Assembly (NCBI GenBank): GCA_964017235.1
Contig: OZ024935.1
Location: forward strand, 7,130,001 to 7,194,000
Direction: 5' to 3'
DNA: 64,000 nt
Source: Sabellastarte sp. h YS-2021
Lineage: Eukaryota; Annelida; Polychaeta; Sabellida; Sabellidae
Position 1 is the first letter of the stretch. Every line of letters begins with the position of its first letter. The notes below the pieces were generated by a model. That model had not been told where the DNA came from. It ran no database searches and saw only the letters and a program-made list of their open reading frames with translations. Positions 35,501 through 44,090 of the stretch are shown piece by piece. The position numbers were made by a program, and so were the translations under genes.

Positions 35501-38500
35501 CTTACCAGAGTATCAGTGTACTCCAAGTTGTCCTCAATAAGTTCTTTTTTAAGTTAGATTTGAGTAAATGATACTGGCAAATTCCTATCAAAAAAGAGGA
35601 TCGGGACAAAACTACCTTTGTGACTCCTGACTGTGGCTTATTTAGTTTCAAGGTAGTTCCATTCAGTCTACTAACATCTGCAGCAAGTTGTAATAGAATA
35701 ATGCAATTACTTTTTTACAGGGTCTAGAAAACACTGACTTTTATATATATATCCTTTCATATGATAAGGATTGGGAAAGTCACTTGGTCACATTAAAAAA
35801 ACTTTTGTGGCCTTTACAGATGTTATTTGATATTCACTTTTGGATGTGATGTTGATTATGCTGTCTGGGCCTGTATTCACTAACATTCTTATACTTAGAA
35901 AAATAATTTTTCTTAGAATTAGAAAATTTTCTTATCTAAGAATTTTCTTAGAATTAGAAAAAAATTGTATTCACAAAGCAATTCTTAGTTAAGAATTATT
36001 TCTAAGAATAAGAATTTTCTTAGTTAAGAATATAGTACACAGAAACATGTGCATGCATATAGTTTTTGACGTCACATGATCAGTCATGTGATATATTTAC
36101 ACCTTTATTGTTTGAAATGGAGTCAGAATTAGGTGCCGGATTCACAAAAGGTCTTAATCTTAGCCTTTTCTTAGGCGTAGCCCAGTCTTAAATACAAGAT
36201 TTTTTTTCAGCTAGGAATTTTCATAAATAGGTATTCTTAAAGCAGGTTTCAGCTTGAACAAAAGTCATCAACTTAGGACCAAGACTGATTTTTTTCATGT
36301 AACCAAATTTATCGAACATAAATCAGAAGGCAGTGTACATATTAACTATAAAATAAGTATATCCCACACAGGTAAAAGTATCACTATTAACTGGTTAACT
36401 CACCTCCTGAGTCCTGACGGCTATAAAATGAATGCATTAACCTATCCATTTCCATCACTCTTATATAAATACTTCTTAAATTCATACAATTTCAGAATAA
36501 GACATTTCAAATCAGATTTACACTTCAAAAGGAAAACAAAATTACAGTGTTGCAGTAACTATAAGCACTGATGTACACTGTAAAACTTGTCCACTCACTG
36601 TTGACACTTGGATCAGAAAGGGATAAGTTTTGCAGTTGAGAACCTTCTAACCTCTTAAAAACATACAAAAAACTAATAGAGGGGTGTGTAAGTATTTTTA
36701 ACTTAATTCTAGCCATTTGAAATTTTGAAGTGGGGAAAGTATACATGGCAGCCATATTTAAAACCAGTCAACAAGATAGCATAAATCATTCACTTCAGTC
36801 TTTATCTGTAAATATAAAGTTCTTGTAAATAATTAATGCAGATCAGAAAAAAAAACAAACACTGGATATGTCTGGTCATAGAAAAAAATGTCTATTTGCA
36901 TGCAATTGATAAAAAAATATGAAATATGTCACCTTTTTCTTAACTTAAGTAAGGTCTTGATCATTCTTAGATTTGAGCATCATTCTTAGAAAAAATTCTA
37001 AGAATAAGAAAAAATTCTAAGAATAAGAATTTAGTGAATACCAAAAATACTTATTCTTAGAATTTTCTAAGAAAAATTCTAAGAAAATTCTTATTCTAAG
37101 TATAAGAATGTTAGTGAATATGGGCCCTGATGTTAACTGTTGGATGTTATTTAGAGGATGGAACATTTTTGAACGGTTGATATTGATATTATTATAGTCC
37201 GATACATGTCAGAATTGTGTGCTTCTGTGGAACTTTGTACTATTTAAATACTGCTCATTTATTATTATTTTGTATTAAAATTGTATATATATATATACTT
37301 TGCAAGTTAGGACACTTTTTATCCTTGTTACATTACTGTATGCTTTGTGTCATCAGATGTGCTGTGTCTGGGTGAGATTGAGTGCATGTGTGAACTAAAT
37401 ACTAGGTGAAAGCTTTGTGGACTGTTGATTGAAAATTTTTTGTATTTTATTTAATTTATTTTATATTACCCATATCTCAATAAAAGAGTACCTGACATGT
37501 GACCTAAGTATTCCAAACTTCCGTCCAAAGATACCATTACACTATGATAAATATACTCCTTCCTTACTTCAGCTAAACCAAATCTGAGAAATTAAGGATC
37601 AGCTTCTGTAGAAAAAAAGTTTGATCACTGACTCCCTATTTTTTCATGATTCTGGATATGAAGCATCAAGATGACCTTATTTTCACACTTTAGTAAAACT
37701 CTTATTGTAAAATGAATAGTGATAGCCCAATATAACTTTATGATAAGGTAACCATCTATATTTGCAGCAATATTTTTTTGAAAAGAATGCAGTCATGATG
37801 CAGTCAAAAACCTGGTGTCTTCAAAAATAAAATGGCAAAAAGGATGAAAACAATATGCTGAACTTACACAATCAGATGGTGTGAAATGCTGGAAATCCAG
37901 TTCTTTTGTAATCTGTCTTATCAATCATTATGTTGAAACTCTTCTCATTTATCGATCATTTTAATTATCACAGTGTGATATTTGATTTTACAAATTAGAA
38001 GAAATCACTGACAGACAATCACTTATTTTGGTGAAAACACTTTCTATGTTGTAGTCATGGTTAATAGTTATTCCTACCAGTGACATATCTCATCAAGATG
38101 AATTCCTCAGTTTCTTTCTTCCTTTTAAGTGATACATCATGGGGATTTACATCCTTCCAGAGGCTCTTTACCCATATCTGAAAACAAAACAGAGATGAAG
38201 AGGAACATTCATGCCCCTATTACACAACATTCAGCAGCAGCTATGTTCCTGATTCCTGAACCATATCTTCATTCATGCAAGTCTGCAGTCGGCTCCCCTC
38301 AGAGTGCTTTTGTTTGTAAGTTTCTTTGTTTGATTGTTGGTTTGTTTGTTTTTACAGCATAACTCCAAAAGTATTGCAAGGATGGTAATGAGATTTTTAG
38401 GGAGCATCAGAACAGTTACCAGGAAGAACTGATTCACATTTGGGCATAATCAGGTCAATATCTTTAATTCTGGAGCCATTTTTAAATTAAACTACCTGAT

Positions 38501-40810
38501 AGAAATCAATGCAATTATTTATTTAATGTCCTGTGCAAAGATTTTGCAAAGTATGCACTCAGGTTCCCTCAGAGTGCTCTTGTTTTATTAGTCAAATCTT
38601 TGATTCGAGTTATGTACTGAGTTGTGGCCGCGATTTTAAATTGGCCGATTAAGCCCTTAAATATCAAATTCTGCATAATATTTGTTCACATATCGGTAGA
38701 TTAAGATGTATAGTATACACTCTGCCATTTTGAAGATTTTTAGTGCTTTTATTCAGTTATATTTTATAAAGTTAAAAGCTTGTCTAGTACTTCGTCTGGC
38801 TTTCTGTAAGGTCCCGGATGTCCTAGAAACTATTGTTTTACCCATTGTTATGGCCTACTCGAACGAGTCTTTTTTAACGGTTTCGTCTGCTGGTTTCTAG
38901 ACCTTAAACCCCAATTAATTTATTCGTCTGCAGGGTTTATCACGCAGTCACTGTTAATGTAAAATTGCTGTCTGCCCATCTACCAGTACTCAATTATTTG
39001 TCAAACAAATAAACCGCAAAGAAATTTATGAATGAACTGACGTCACGGTAGTACTATACATTTTTTGTTTAGCCAATCAAAATCGAGGACACCTCTGGCA
39101 GAGACTATGAAAATATTCAAACTCCGTAGTTCTACATTCAACCACTAGAAGGCGCTTTTGTATGTCCTAGAAGTTATTCATGATGGGGTTTCTAACATTT
39201 TACAAATATATAATCCAGCAATATTTTACTGTCAACGCACCTCACTCTGTCTTCTCGCAATATTTAAAACAAATAAAATATCAAATGCTGGTAGTTGTAC
39301 ACACACAGAGTGATGAAAACGTGAGGCTACAATGGTGTTTCTAACAATATTTTACAAATATATATAATCCAGCAATATTTTACTGTCACCGCACCTCACT
39401 CTGTCTTCTCGCAATATTTAAAACAAATAAAATATCAAATGCTGGTAGTTGTACACCCACAGAGTGCTGAAAACGTGAGGCTACAATGGTGTTTCTAACA
39501 ATATTTTACAAATATATAATCCAGCAATATTCTACTGTCACCGCACCTCACTCTGTCTTCTCGCAACATATAAAACAAATAAAATATCAAATGCTGGTAG
39601 TTGTACACCCACAGAGTGATGAAAACGTGAGGCTACAATGGTGTTTGTAACAACATTTTACAAATATATAATCCACCGCACCTCACTCTGTCTTGCGGGC
39701 GATAATACCAAGTTTATAGATTTCAACACCCACTGCTGGCCTAAGATTCGACTCTGTGGTTGGCAGATGCCAACCACTTCACCCTAGTTGTTATGACTGC
39801 TATAACAGTATGGTAAAGTATCTTTTCTTCAATTAAAAAAAACCTTGTCACTTGTTTTGTGACAAACCATGCAATAGCACTACCTAATATTTATTTATTT
39901 AGGGTTTTACGTTGCTTTCAACACTGTACAGGTCATATCACGATGGGTAGTTGGAAGGGCAGAGGAAACCAGTACATATAGTTCGCTAGGGTTCTGTACT
40001 GTAAACTGCCGAGCAACGGCAAGCAACTACCAGCTTTCCCATTTGAGGCCATTATGGGGATCGAACCCTGGTCTCAGAGGTGGGAGGCGAGAGTGTTACC
40101 ACTCTGCCACTGTGGCCCCTAGCACTACCTAATAAGTACATCATTTTCCTTTTCTATAATTTATCACTATTATCACACACAGGATGATTTTGACCTAAAT
40201 ACTAAGAAATAAAAACTGGAAAATATTTTATTTTTCATTCCCTGCACATTCTACCATGGATAGCTGGATGCTGATTTTGAATACACAAATGACAGATTGT
40301 CAAAATTATTTTTTAAAACTGTGAAACATTTATGTGATACACATTAATAGAAATACATTTTGATAGAATATCCACTCATTTTTGTTGCAACAAAATCCAT
40401 GCAGAAATGGTTAAAACTTCAAAATTCAAGTTTTTATTTTCAGTGGTGCTATATATATCACACCAGTTTTTTGCATTCTTTAAGTAAATATAGACTTGTT
40501 TTACTTTTTATTCAACTGAAGTGCTTAAATGTAAAATAATAATTGTTAATTGTGTTATTTACATATTGTCGCTCAAAAAGACAAAATACACAATCCTCAT
40601 TCGGTGGACTCAGATTGTAAATATTTGTATTTTTCATTTCCAAAGGGTAAAGGTTCTCCTATATTACCTTATGTTCTGTTAAATTTGGATGTTTTTCAAC
40701 CATATGTTGGATATGGTTCTCATCTACAGAACCGAGGTCAGGGCCCAGCAAAACTGCAAATTGTTCTCTTGACATTTTTGTAATCTCTTGCTGAAAAGCC
40801 CACAATTTAC
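17327..40810 (-). CDS. Split gene for an RRM / KH-like / macrodomain protein (PARP14- or PARP9-like, no ART domain seen), 5' incomplete
   Basis: Nine minus-strand exons are proposed: 40810-40668, 38177-38078, about 37902-37868, 35268-35224, 35011-34916, 23444-21965, 20407-20277, 18758-18614 and 17535-17327. Intron phases agree at every junction (0,1,0,0,0,1,0,1), giving about 793 residues before the stop. In order: an unrecognised N-terminal part, an RRM-like fold spread over small exons, a roughly 400-residue region with KH-like segments, and a C-terminal macrodomain. Macrodomains bind or hydrolyse ADP-ribose. Together with RRM and KH modules this recalls the N-terminal half of PARP14 and PARP9, which act in cytoplasmic or nuclear ADP-ribose signalling and innate immunity. 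No WWE or ADP-ribosyltransferase domain follows; the stop comes about 17 residues after the macrodomain. The start codon and promoter were not found. The macrodomain part is secure; the exons above 34 kb rest on splice motifs and phase. An alternative is two adjacent genes. Confidence 0.72.
18385..18545. repeat. taattg-rich low-complexity repeat in an intron
   Basis: Many copies of gtaattg and aattgcaattg in both orientations. It lies between macrodomain exons 3 and 4, just outside the exon 3 donor side. Confidence 0.7.
18614..18758 (-). CDS. Macrodomain exon 3
   Basis: 145 bp with a ctttgtgcag acceptor and a gtcagt donor; phase 0 in, phase 1 out. It reads VIHAVGPIMRDYEEP through a helix to MLTSIAIPAISAG. 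VIHAVGP is the central beta strand of macrodomains and IAIPAISAG leads into the second ribose-phosphate loop. A TA-flanked repeat element begins 15 bp beyond the acceptor, inside the intron. Confidence 0.85.
18773..19604. mobile_element. TA-flanked MITE, aaatgttt family, in a macrodomain-gene intron
   Basis: The left end cctcccaataaacatt and the right end aatgttaactgggg are imperfect inverted copies with TA on both flanks (18,771 and 19,605). The interior is dense in aaacgttt and aaatgttt. Its left end lies 15 bp outside the acceptor of macrodomain exon 3. Confidence 0.75.
20025..20115. repeat. Short fragment of the aggtcaaggtcac family
   Basis: Contains agccaaggtcaaaggtcac and accatgacattttacac, as in the longer copies. 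It lies in an intron of the macrodomain gene. Confidence 0.5.
20277..20407 (-). CDS. Macrodomain exon 2
   Basis: 131 bp between an acceptor ending gacag and a gtgcgt donor, entering in phase 1 and leaving in phase 0. It completes the glycine-rich loop (HVGG then VARAISVAAGPGFDK) and continues through PLATGDVTVTAAGNLPCQK. The GG-V-A-I-AAGP spacing matches the phosphate loop of macrodomains. Phase and motif continuity with the exon at 21,965 are exact. Confidence 0.85.
20408..21964. other. Intron of the macrodomain gene
   Basis: AT-rich, no coding segment. Near 21,180-21,550 are diverged gagtctcagactcaagg-type words like those of the 46-53 kb fold-back family, so a decayed copy is likely. Confidence 0.5.
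21965..23444 (-). CDS. Large exon: end of RRM, KH-like region, start of macrodomain
   Basis: 1,480 bp, entering in phase 0 and leaving in phase 1. A strong acceptor (cttctttcactgttcag) sets the start at VLESCEARLDL. The open frame continues back to an ATG at 23,486, but those 14 codons read the pyrimidine tract, so they are probably intronic; a short first exon starting there is the alternative. The segment around NGTLWIAGEWFQIAVTKS resembles a KH-like unit of PARP14-type proteins (strand, GEWFQ, helix). The middle is acidic and hydrophobic, then comes a basic, Ser/Thr-rich linker with QTSRSMAEAEQEQQAP. The exon ends inside a macrodomain: GDITRLNVSAIVNAAN is the classic ADP-ribose loop, cut after HVG by a gtaagg donor. 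Confidence 0.85.
23487..24570. other. Intron sequence with no further gene
   Basis: Start of the 11.5-kb intron (23,445-34,915). AT-rich; short open frames near 23.74 and 24.33 kb lack recognisable protein features. Confidence 0.45.
24573..24853 (+). repeat. tRNA-derived SINE with LINE-like tail
   Basis: The head reads gagttggtagagtgttgg (A box) and gggttcgatcccc (B box). The body contains gggatatcttgggcaagatg and acaccggggaaaatatggg. The tail cgctatataagagtccag followed by tgttattat resembles the 3' end of the LINE at 31,169 (gcgctatataaatcc, tattattatt), as expected if that LINE family mobilises it. Confidence 0.8.
24927..25850. mobile_element. Element with taccccacagcc ends and aggtcaaggtcac tandem core
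   Basis: taccccacagcc (24,927-24,938) and ggctgtggggta (25,839-25,850) are a perfect 12-bp inverted pair. The right end is itself a hairpin (acagcccttaagggctgt, 25,827-25,844, perfect). The core has about three tandem units of roughly 155 bp containing caaggtcactac, ccctaccaagtatcaacttc and ggtttctgagatacagcc. Confidence 0.8.
25851..26700. other. Intron sequence; no gene seen
   Basis: AT-rich. Near 26,550-26,690 is a segment with ccatggcaacaactgttacc, related in wording to 34,560-34,870 (gttgccatagcaatagttg). Confidence 0.4.
26740..27650 (+). repeat. 150-bp satellite related to the 3-kb array
   Basis: About six units with cgctctatctcttacggttt, ttttccgctaaaatccaag and atggccgccaaaagtgg; the last three steps are about 150 bp. 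It shares the gctctatctc-acggtt and tgggtc-aaaattc parts with the 3.1-5.8 kb satellite but is clearly a separate subfamily. Confidence 0.88.
27986..30806 (+). pseudogene. LINE polyprotein: endonuclease plus reverse transcriptase, several breaks
   Basis: Frame 1 (27,986-28,360) begins MHLLHFAVYLILTG, a signal-like hydrophobic leader, then SGDISLNPGP and the endonuclease start LNVRSIRNK. A TAG replaces the expected Trp at 28,358-28,360. The same frame continues to 29,899 with GGGVGFFI, YRPP, GDLNFHLD and SDHQAI (APE endonuclease motifs), then NYRPVSNLSFISKLIEK (reverse transcriptase start). A frameshift near 29,895 moves to the frame with LLDLSAAFDTIDH and GVPQGSVLGPLLF. The catalytic box reads YANDTQ instead of YADD. 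A second shift lies in the A run at 30,361-30,369, and a TAG stop at 30,804. The C-terminal part (GFAVAAPAEWNKLP) is still readable to about 31,066. The copy cannot encode an active protein as it stands. Confidence 0.88.
28217..28240 (+). other. 2A-like motif in the LINE leader
   Basis: Residues 78-85 of the leader read DISLNPGP, preceded by a Leu/Ala/Ser-rich stretch. The 2A consensus is D-V/I-E-x-N-P-G-P, which makes ribosomes release and restart between G and P. 2A-like sequences have been described in this position in APE-type LINEs of invertebrates. Here Ser replaces the Glu, so activity may be reduced. Confidence 0.6.
31196..31950 (+). repeat. About 480-bp repeat units right of the LINE
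   Basis: The segment around gagatacacttccaaactac occurs near 31,210 and 31,692, and the segment with acttgtacattgggcaac near 31,513 matches 27,673. Together they show a tandem unit of about 480 bp, one copy of which the LINE interrupted. It ends near gcgtgacccacgcacg (31,942-31,958). Confidence 0.85.
31951..32335. other. No gene seen
   Basis: AT-rich intron sequence with a short hairpin-like ctcccgctggcgagccgg near 31,986. Confidence 0.4.
32336..33975 (-). repeat. 157-bp tandem repeat, about 10 copies, inverted relative to 360-1,035
   Basis: tctgaccagctatctagact-type words recur at about 32,483, 32,641, 32,799, 32,963, 33,121, 33,279, 33,437, 33,593, 33,752 and 33,929. The G-rich part of the unit has expanded to runs of 20 or more G at 32,937-32,958 and 33,901-33,926. 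Confidence 0.93.
33976..34445 (-). repeat. End segment of the inverted 157-bp-repeat element
   Basis: Matches 1-350 in inverse (gggagcaatcc side at 34,100; ccttattattg side at 34,335). A gcggcggcggtggtggtggc run at 34,366 and a hairpin-like aagcgcccttttcagggacg follow at 34,415. Confidence 0.75.
34446..34915. repeat. gttgccatggtaat-type repeat, about three diverged units
   Basis: agtgttgccatagcaatag (34,555), gtgttgccatggtaatagc (34,712) and gtgttgccatggcatggcc (34,851) recur about 140-155 bp apart. The same wording occurs once at 26,607. Confidence 0.6.
34916..35011 (-). CDS. Exon encoding the centre of an RRM-like domain
   Basis: Acceptor gagttttag and donor CAG followed by gtacag bound 96 bp in phase 0. 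The 32 residues run from VTTYFNYYF through HPAGHGYYFAFPSESSF to AARSQ. The YYFAF strand followed by a Ser/Ala helix resembles the RNP1 strand and second helix of an RRM; the next exon, starting VLESCEARLDLRKL, would complete it. An 11.5-kb intron full of repeats follows. Confidence 0.6.
35224..35268 (-). CDS. Small exon encoding the first RRM-like beta strand
   Basis: Flanked by a good acceptor (gatcttttccag) and a gtgacc donor, this 45-bp exon reads VSVTDVPKMPYDYIE, in and out in phase 0. The pattern (hydrophobic strand, turn, start of helix) is that of an RRM beta1-alpha1 start, and the next exon supplies the middle of the fold. Confidence 0.6.
35328..35866 (+). pseudogene. Ty3/gypsy-type reverse transcriptase fragment
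   Basis: The first open segment reads SPIVLVKRRDNTIYFCIDYRK, the hallmark start of a gypsy-group reverse transcriptase. After a stop near 35,540, other frames still show a DLS-YWQIPI segment, a KTTFVTP-GLFSF segment and the DWESHLVTLKKL segment that follows the catalytic box. The catalytic aspartates at the YxDD position are gone, with stops and shifts throughout. The fragment ends close to an RNase-H-like start where the fold-back element at 35,867 begins. No LTR, protease or integrase was seen. It lies antisense in the 2.6-kb intron of the macrodomain gene. Confidence 0.7.
35867..37127. mobile_element. Fold-back element made of ttcttagaa words
   Basis: The left end gggcctgtattcactaacat and the right end atgttagtgaatatgggccc are inverted and extend about 30 bp through tcttatacttagaa. 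Arms of 100-200 bp repeat aattctaagaataag. The core holds a unique-looking stretch plus the family segment tttgaaattttgaagtgggg. It ends the gypsy fragment on its left. No clear target duplication. Confidence 0.8.
37128..37860. other. Intron sequence; no gene seen
   Basis: AT-rich, with a TA run at 37,286-37,297. A diverged hairpin-like end (cctaagtattccaaacttcc) near 37,504 recalls the repeat end at 13,668. Confidence 0.4.
37868..37902 (-). CDS. Candidate 35-bp microexon before the RRM
   Basis: A good donor (TGT followed by gtaagt) ends a short open segment reading LDFQHFTPSDC, which fits as the linker directly before the RRM beta strand. The only acceptor giving the required incoming phase 1 is an aaaag with no pyrimidine tract, so the left boundary is weak. 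Another AG gives 45 bp (37868-37912) but breaks phase with the preceding exon. The exon is inferred from phase need and donor quality. Confidence 0.3.
38078..38177 (-). CDS. Candidate exon of the macrodomain gene
   Basis: A strong acceptor (ctgttttgttttcag) is followed by 100 bp open in only one of three frames, reading IWVKSLWKDVNPHDV and ending MRYVT, then a gtagga donor. It enters in phase 0 and leaves in phase 1. The protein is basic and helical-looking. It follows the 40,810-40,668 exon in frame and precedes the RRM exons. No domain is recognised. Confidence 0.5.
38280..38590. repeat. Inverse relative of the 6,845 element
   Basis: cctcagagtgcttttgtttg (38,298) and cctcagagtgctcttgtttt (38,566) match, in inverse, the caagagcactcagag end of the element at 6,845. 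The interior has a tttgtttgtttt run and one core-like unit. Confidence 0.5.
39189..39695 (+). repeat. 151-bp tandem repeat, about 3.3 copies
   Basis: Units beginning near 39,189, 39,339, 39,490 and 39,642 read ttacaaatatataatccagc, ccgcacctcactctgtcttc and gatgaaaacgtgaggctac. Copies are nearly identical, so the duplication is recent. Confidence 0.92.
39715..39795 (-). repeat. tRNA-like segment
   Basis: Reverse complement reads gggtgaagtggttggcatc (A-box-like) and agagtcgaatcttaggcc (B-box-like) at tRNA-like spacing. There is no clear acceptor stem, so a SINE head or tRNA relic is more likely than a gene. Confidence 0.3.
39889..40119 (-). repeat. tRNA-derived SINE, minus strand
   Basis: Reverse complement begins ggggccacagtggcagagtg, with A box tggcagagtggtaacac and B box gggttcgatccc. 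The body matches the copy at 8,817. It lies in the intron between candidate exons at 38.1 and 40.7 kb. Confidence 0.82.
40120..40660. other. Intron sequence; no gene seen
   Basis: AT-rich, no repeat defined. The short open frame starting near 40,550 overlaps the candidate exon on the other strand and has no protein features of its own. Confidence 0.4.
40668..40810 (-). CDS. Candidate exon, N-terminal part of the macrodomain gene
   Basis: On the minus strand a tttatgtttcag acceptor precedes an open segment reading KLWAFQQEITKMSREQF and so on, ending LTEHK before a gtaata donor. It is 143 bp, entering in phase 1 and leaving in phase 0, which matches the next exon at 38,177. The segment is polar and charged with no recognised domain; it may be helical. 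No upstream exon with outgoing phase 1 was found with confidence, so the protein probably starts further right in the window or outside it. It could also belong to a separate gene. Confidence 0.5.
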
Positions 40811-40989
40811 CTGAAACATAAAAAAAATATTGAAAATTTGGCTTAAAATGCTTTGATACAGTCAACCAACTGCCAGATTGTCGGCAAAGTGATTTCCTTC
40901 AAAACCAATATTCACTTCACTCTTTAAGCATGTTGTATTATAACTCATTGTAATGCTCACACTGATATTACACAATGAAATGTGTTATA

Positions 40990-41350
40990 TCCAACTATAC
41001 TGTATTATAATTAAGCGTCCATTCTAACCCCTTTTTTTCAGAAAGACTATAGCACCACCACAGTATTTTCCACGTTGACTGCAATATCTCCTTTAATACA
41101 AGGCCTATTAAAATGATTCTTGGTATGTTACAATCCATAGGGACATTATGGGACAATATTTTCACAGGTACAAATTTGACCTTTATCAAGATCACATGAT
41201 CAAAAACTTTTTTGTACTTCCTTTTCACCATATTTTTTCATAAAGCACCACATTTGCATACACAAAATTTGGTGAGCACTTTTCTAGGATCAAAATTTAG
41301 GTGCCAGTTGAATTTTCGGGCAATAATTGACTGACTGACAGCTGATTGTT
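40990..41350 (+). repeat. Diverged copy of the 157-bp-repeat element flank
   Basis: ttgacctttatcaagatcac and catgatcaaaaacttttttg match the flank at 90-130 and 34,215-34,245. ccctttttgg-type and caatatctcctttaatac words match the repeat unit. No full unit survives. Confidence 0.55.
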
Positions 41351-43015
41351 TATTGATTAGTAAAAACCATACCGAAACTGACCCTTTTGGGCAAATATTA
41401 TTGACAATCTACTCCCATTGAGGACCTTACGTAGGTTCAATGTGTTGTTAAAGCATTGAAATTGGCTTTATAGCTTCAAAAGTTACATTGTTTTCCTGAA
41501 ACTCCCCCCAAGGTCAAATTGGGGTTATAAAGTTGTATTTCTTGTATTGTGCAGCATGCATCTACAAAACTATTGCCTGAATACCTGTAAAATTTAATTG
41601 AATTACCCTTAAGCACAATTCAAACCTAGGGATGTGTTTTGTACCCCCTTCTTGCTTTAACAGTCAATTTGATTACCCTAAATGGGCTAGGAGTGATCAG
41701 TAGCTTTACGTTATCTTAATAATATCAAGAAATATATCAACTTAACTTGATATATTGATTTGATTATGATGTACATTTATGCAATAGACAAATTATTGTT
41801 CATAGAAAAAAGTCCCTATCAAATTTCATTTAATCAGTTTTTGAATTTGAAATATTAATATTTTCTAGGTTCACCATATCCAAGTGTCTTCACCAATATC
41901 AATATCTTATCCAACTTTTGTTTAGTCTTATCTTTTGATGAATCATCATGGGATTATTGGGAGGCCTCCAGACCAAAGACATACTCCTTGTTATCATTTG
42001 CATTATAATAGAGCCCATTTATGTATTTTACAAGCCATTATTTGACTCTTCACCTTTTTTGCTACTACATAATTATATTACCTTTCTTTATTATGGGATG
42101 CTTGCCTTAGCAACAAACCTTCATCCAGTTGATTTGGGTGCTCATACTGATGTGACACATTGAAGTGTGATGTATTGTAATTAATTACAAGGCCTTTACT
42201 CATACCATATTACGCTGACATATTCTGTATTATTACCACTAAACTTAATTCAACATCTGGAAGTTCAATATATTTTGGTTGAGAAGAGAAAAGAGCTGTT
42301 GCAATCTGATTCCACCATGGCAAAAGGTTGATTTATGACGAGACTATCTTGTGTCACACAGTAACCTAAGACAAGAATGACTTTTACCAAAACAAAACTT
42401 GGAAATATCTACTAATTTTTTTGGCCTCATAAAATTTATAATAAAAAAAATTACTAAATCCCCATTGCATGCATAAGTATTAGCATTATTATAACTTGAA
42501 CTAGACTAGAATATCACAGGATATTGTCCGCCAATGACAAGCAGGTTTTGGGAATTCGCCTCTATGCCGTAGACTACATAACTCAGTGGAAATCTTTACT
42601 CCAAAGAGATTCAATGTAAACTAGTTTATGGTGTGTCAGAACAATAAACATTGATTGCACATGGCACCACAAAATTCTGTTTCTCTGAATATATTGACAA
42701 GTACTGTATCAAAATCAAAAGTCAACAAAACATGTCATATTTAAAAAGTAACACAAAACTGGTAGGGCACTTTGTTAACTGGTAAACACTTTCAAAAATT
42801 TATTTGCATGAGACAGCATTCAGTAATTTGCCCCAAATGACAGCATTAAGACAAAAGTTTTCAGTAAATTGCTCTACCTCTTACCATTTCCAACATTAGC
42901 TAGTGATTTTTGAGATTACAAAAAAACTAAAGATGTGGCGAATTTGACATAGTACACACTGAAGCTGACCATGACAGCAACTATTTATAAGTAGACGTAA
43001 AAATAAATCCATCTT
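41351..43015. other. No gene seen
   Basis: AT-rich. Near 42,870 is one diverged word (gctctacctcttaccatttc) of the 26.7-kb satellite. No splice-bounded coding segment was recognised. Confidence 0.4.
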
Positions 43016-43019
43016 TCAT

Positions 43020-44090
43020 ATGGATATACAATACCTATGCTGCAAATTTGTACAAACAACGAGGAGCATTGCTTGCTACTTATATATTTGGGTGGCCAAA
43101 TTATGTCCTATACAATTAAATATAATTTTGACATTAAACGTACAAAATGCATGTCAAAAGGAATTAAAGATAGTTCAGATTGCAGATGATGGAATCTCTG
43201 TCTTAGATGGATCATAAAATTCTTTTGCCAAGGTCATACAATTCCCTACAGTCATTTTCTATATTGACTTTCCAGTTGACAGTCTCATCCTTATGGCTCT
43301 CAAAAGAGACCCTTGTATCTTGGTAGTACATTTGAAAAATAAGCCTCCATTTAAAATTGCCATACCACGCCACCCCACTCCACCCCTCCAGCATGTACAT
43401 TTTAGTACAACTTCTGAGGGCTTAATGGGAGTTATTCCCAACATTTCATTAAAGATATCTCAAATGCAAAAAGCATTTAAGTTGTGTTATACGTTAATGA
43501 AGACATCCTTAGCAAAATGGAAATCCCAGCAAAGGAGTCCTACCCAAAACAAAGTGCATTAAAGCAAGTCGAATGGCAAAGGTAAATGATTACTTTTGGG
43601 TCATAGCTCACAACTCCAGCACAAAAAAGTGTGACCTAGGTATAACAAGAAGTTAACAGAAACTTGCTAAGGTGTTGTTCATCTATACTGAACTATCTCC
43701 AGAAAAAAATGTTTTGTGGGATGTGTTTTACATCATAGCGGAAAATTAACATATCTGGTTGCAATATAGAATACTTCCAGAATTTTAAGTTAAGAATTTT
43801 AAGTAAAGTGAAAACACTTTACAATCGGAAAAACTCGTATAAATGTCAGTTGTGTATGGACAGAATTATTGGATCATCTCTTTGTATGCTGTACCAAAAT
43901 TAAAGCTTATTGGAACAAGGCTGAAGATGAACTAAATGCTCAAATATATACCAATCAAGTTTACAAGAACCAGAAGTTATATTACGGTGCCAAAACCCAG
44001 GAAACAAATCCAGTCAATACAATCATTCTTCCAGAAATGTTGCAGTATTCCTATTATTTCCCAGCATCCCAGGAAATATAACAACCCTGA
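43020..44090 (+). pseudogene. Degenerate L1/Tx1-like LINE remnant
   Basis: At 43,165-43,214 the plus strand reads KIVQIADDGISVLDGS, the reverse-transcriptase catalytic box in the form common to L1/Tx1 elements. Further on, KAFKLCYTLMKTSLAKWKSQ (43,470-43,530) fits the region after the thumb, and HLFVCCTKIKAYW (43,872-43,915) fits the CCHC-like zf-RVT segment. Frames are broken between these. No endonuclease or 3' tail was found. The order and strand of three separate motifs support the call. Confidence 0.5.
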
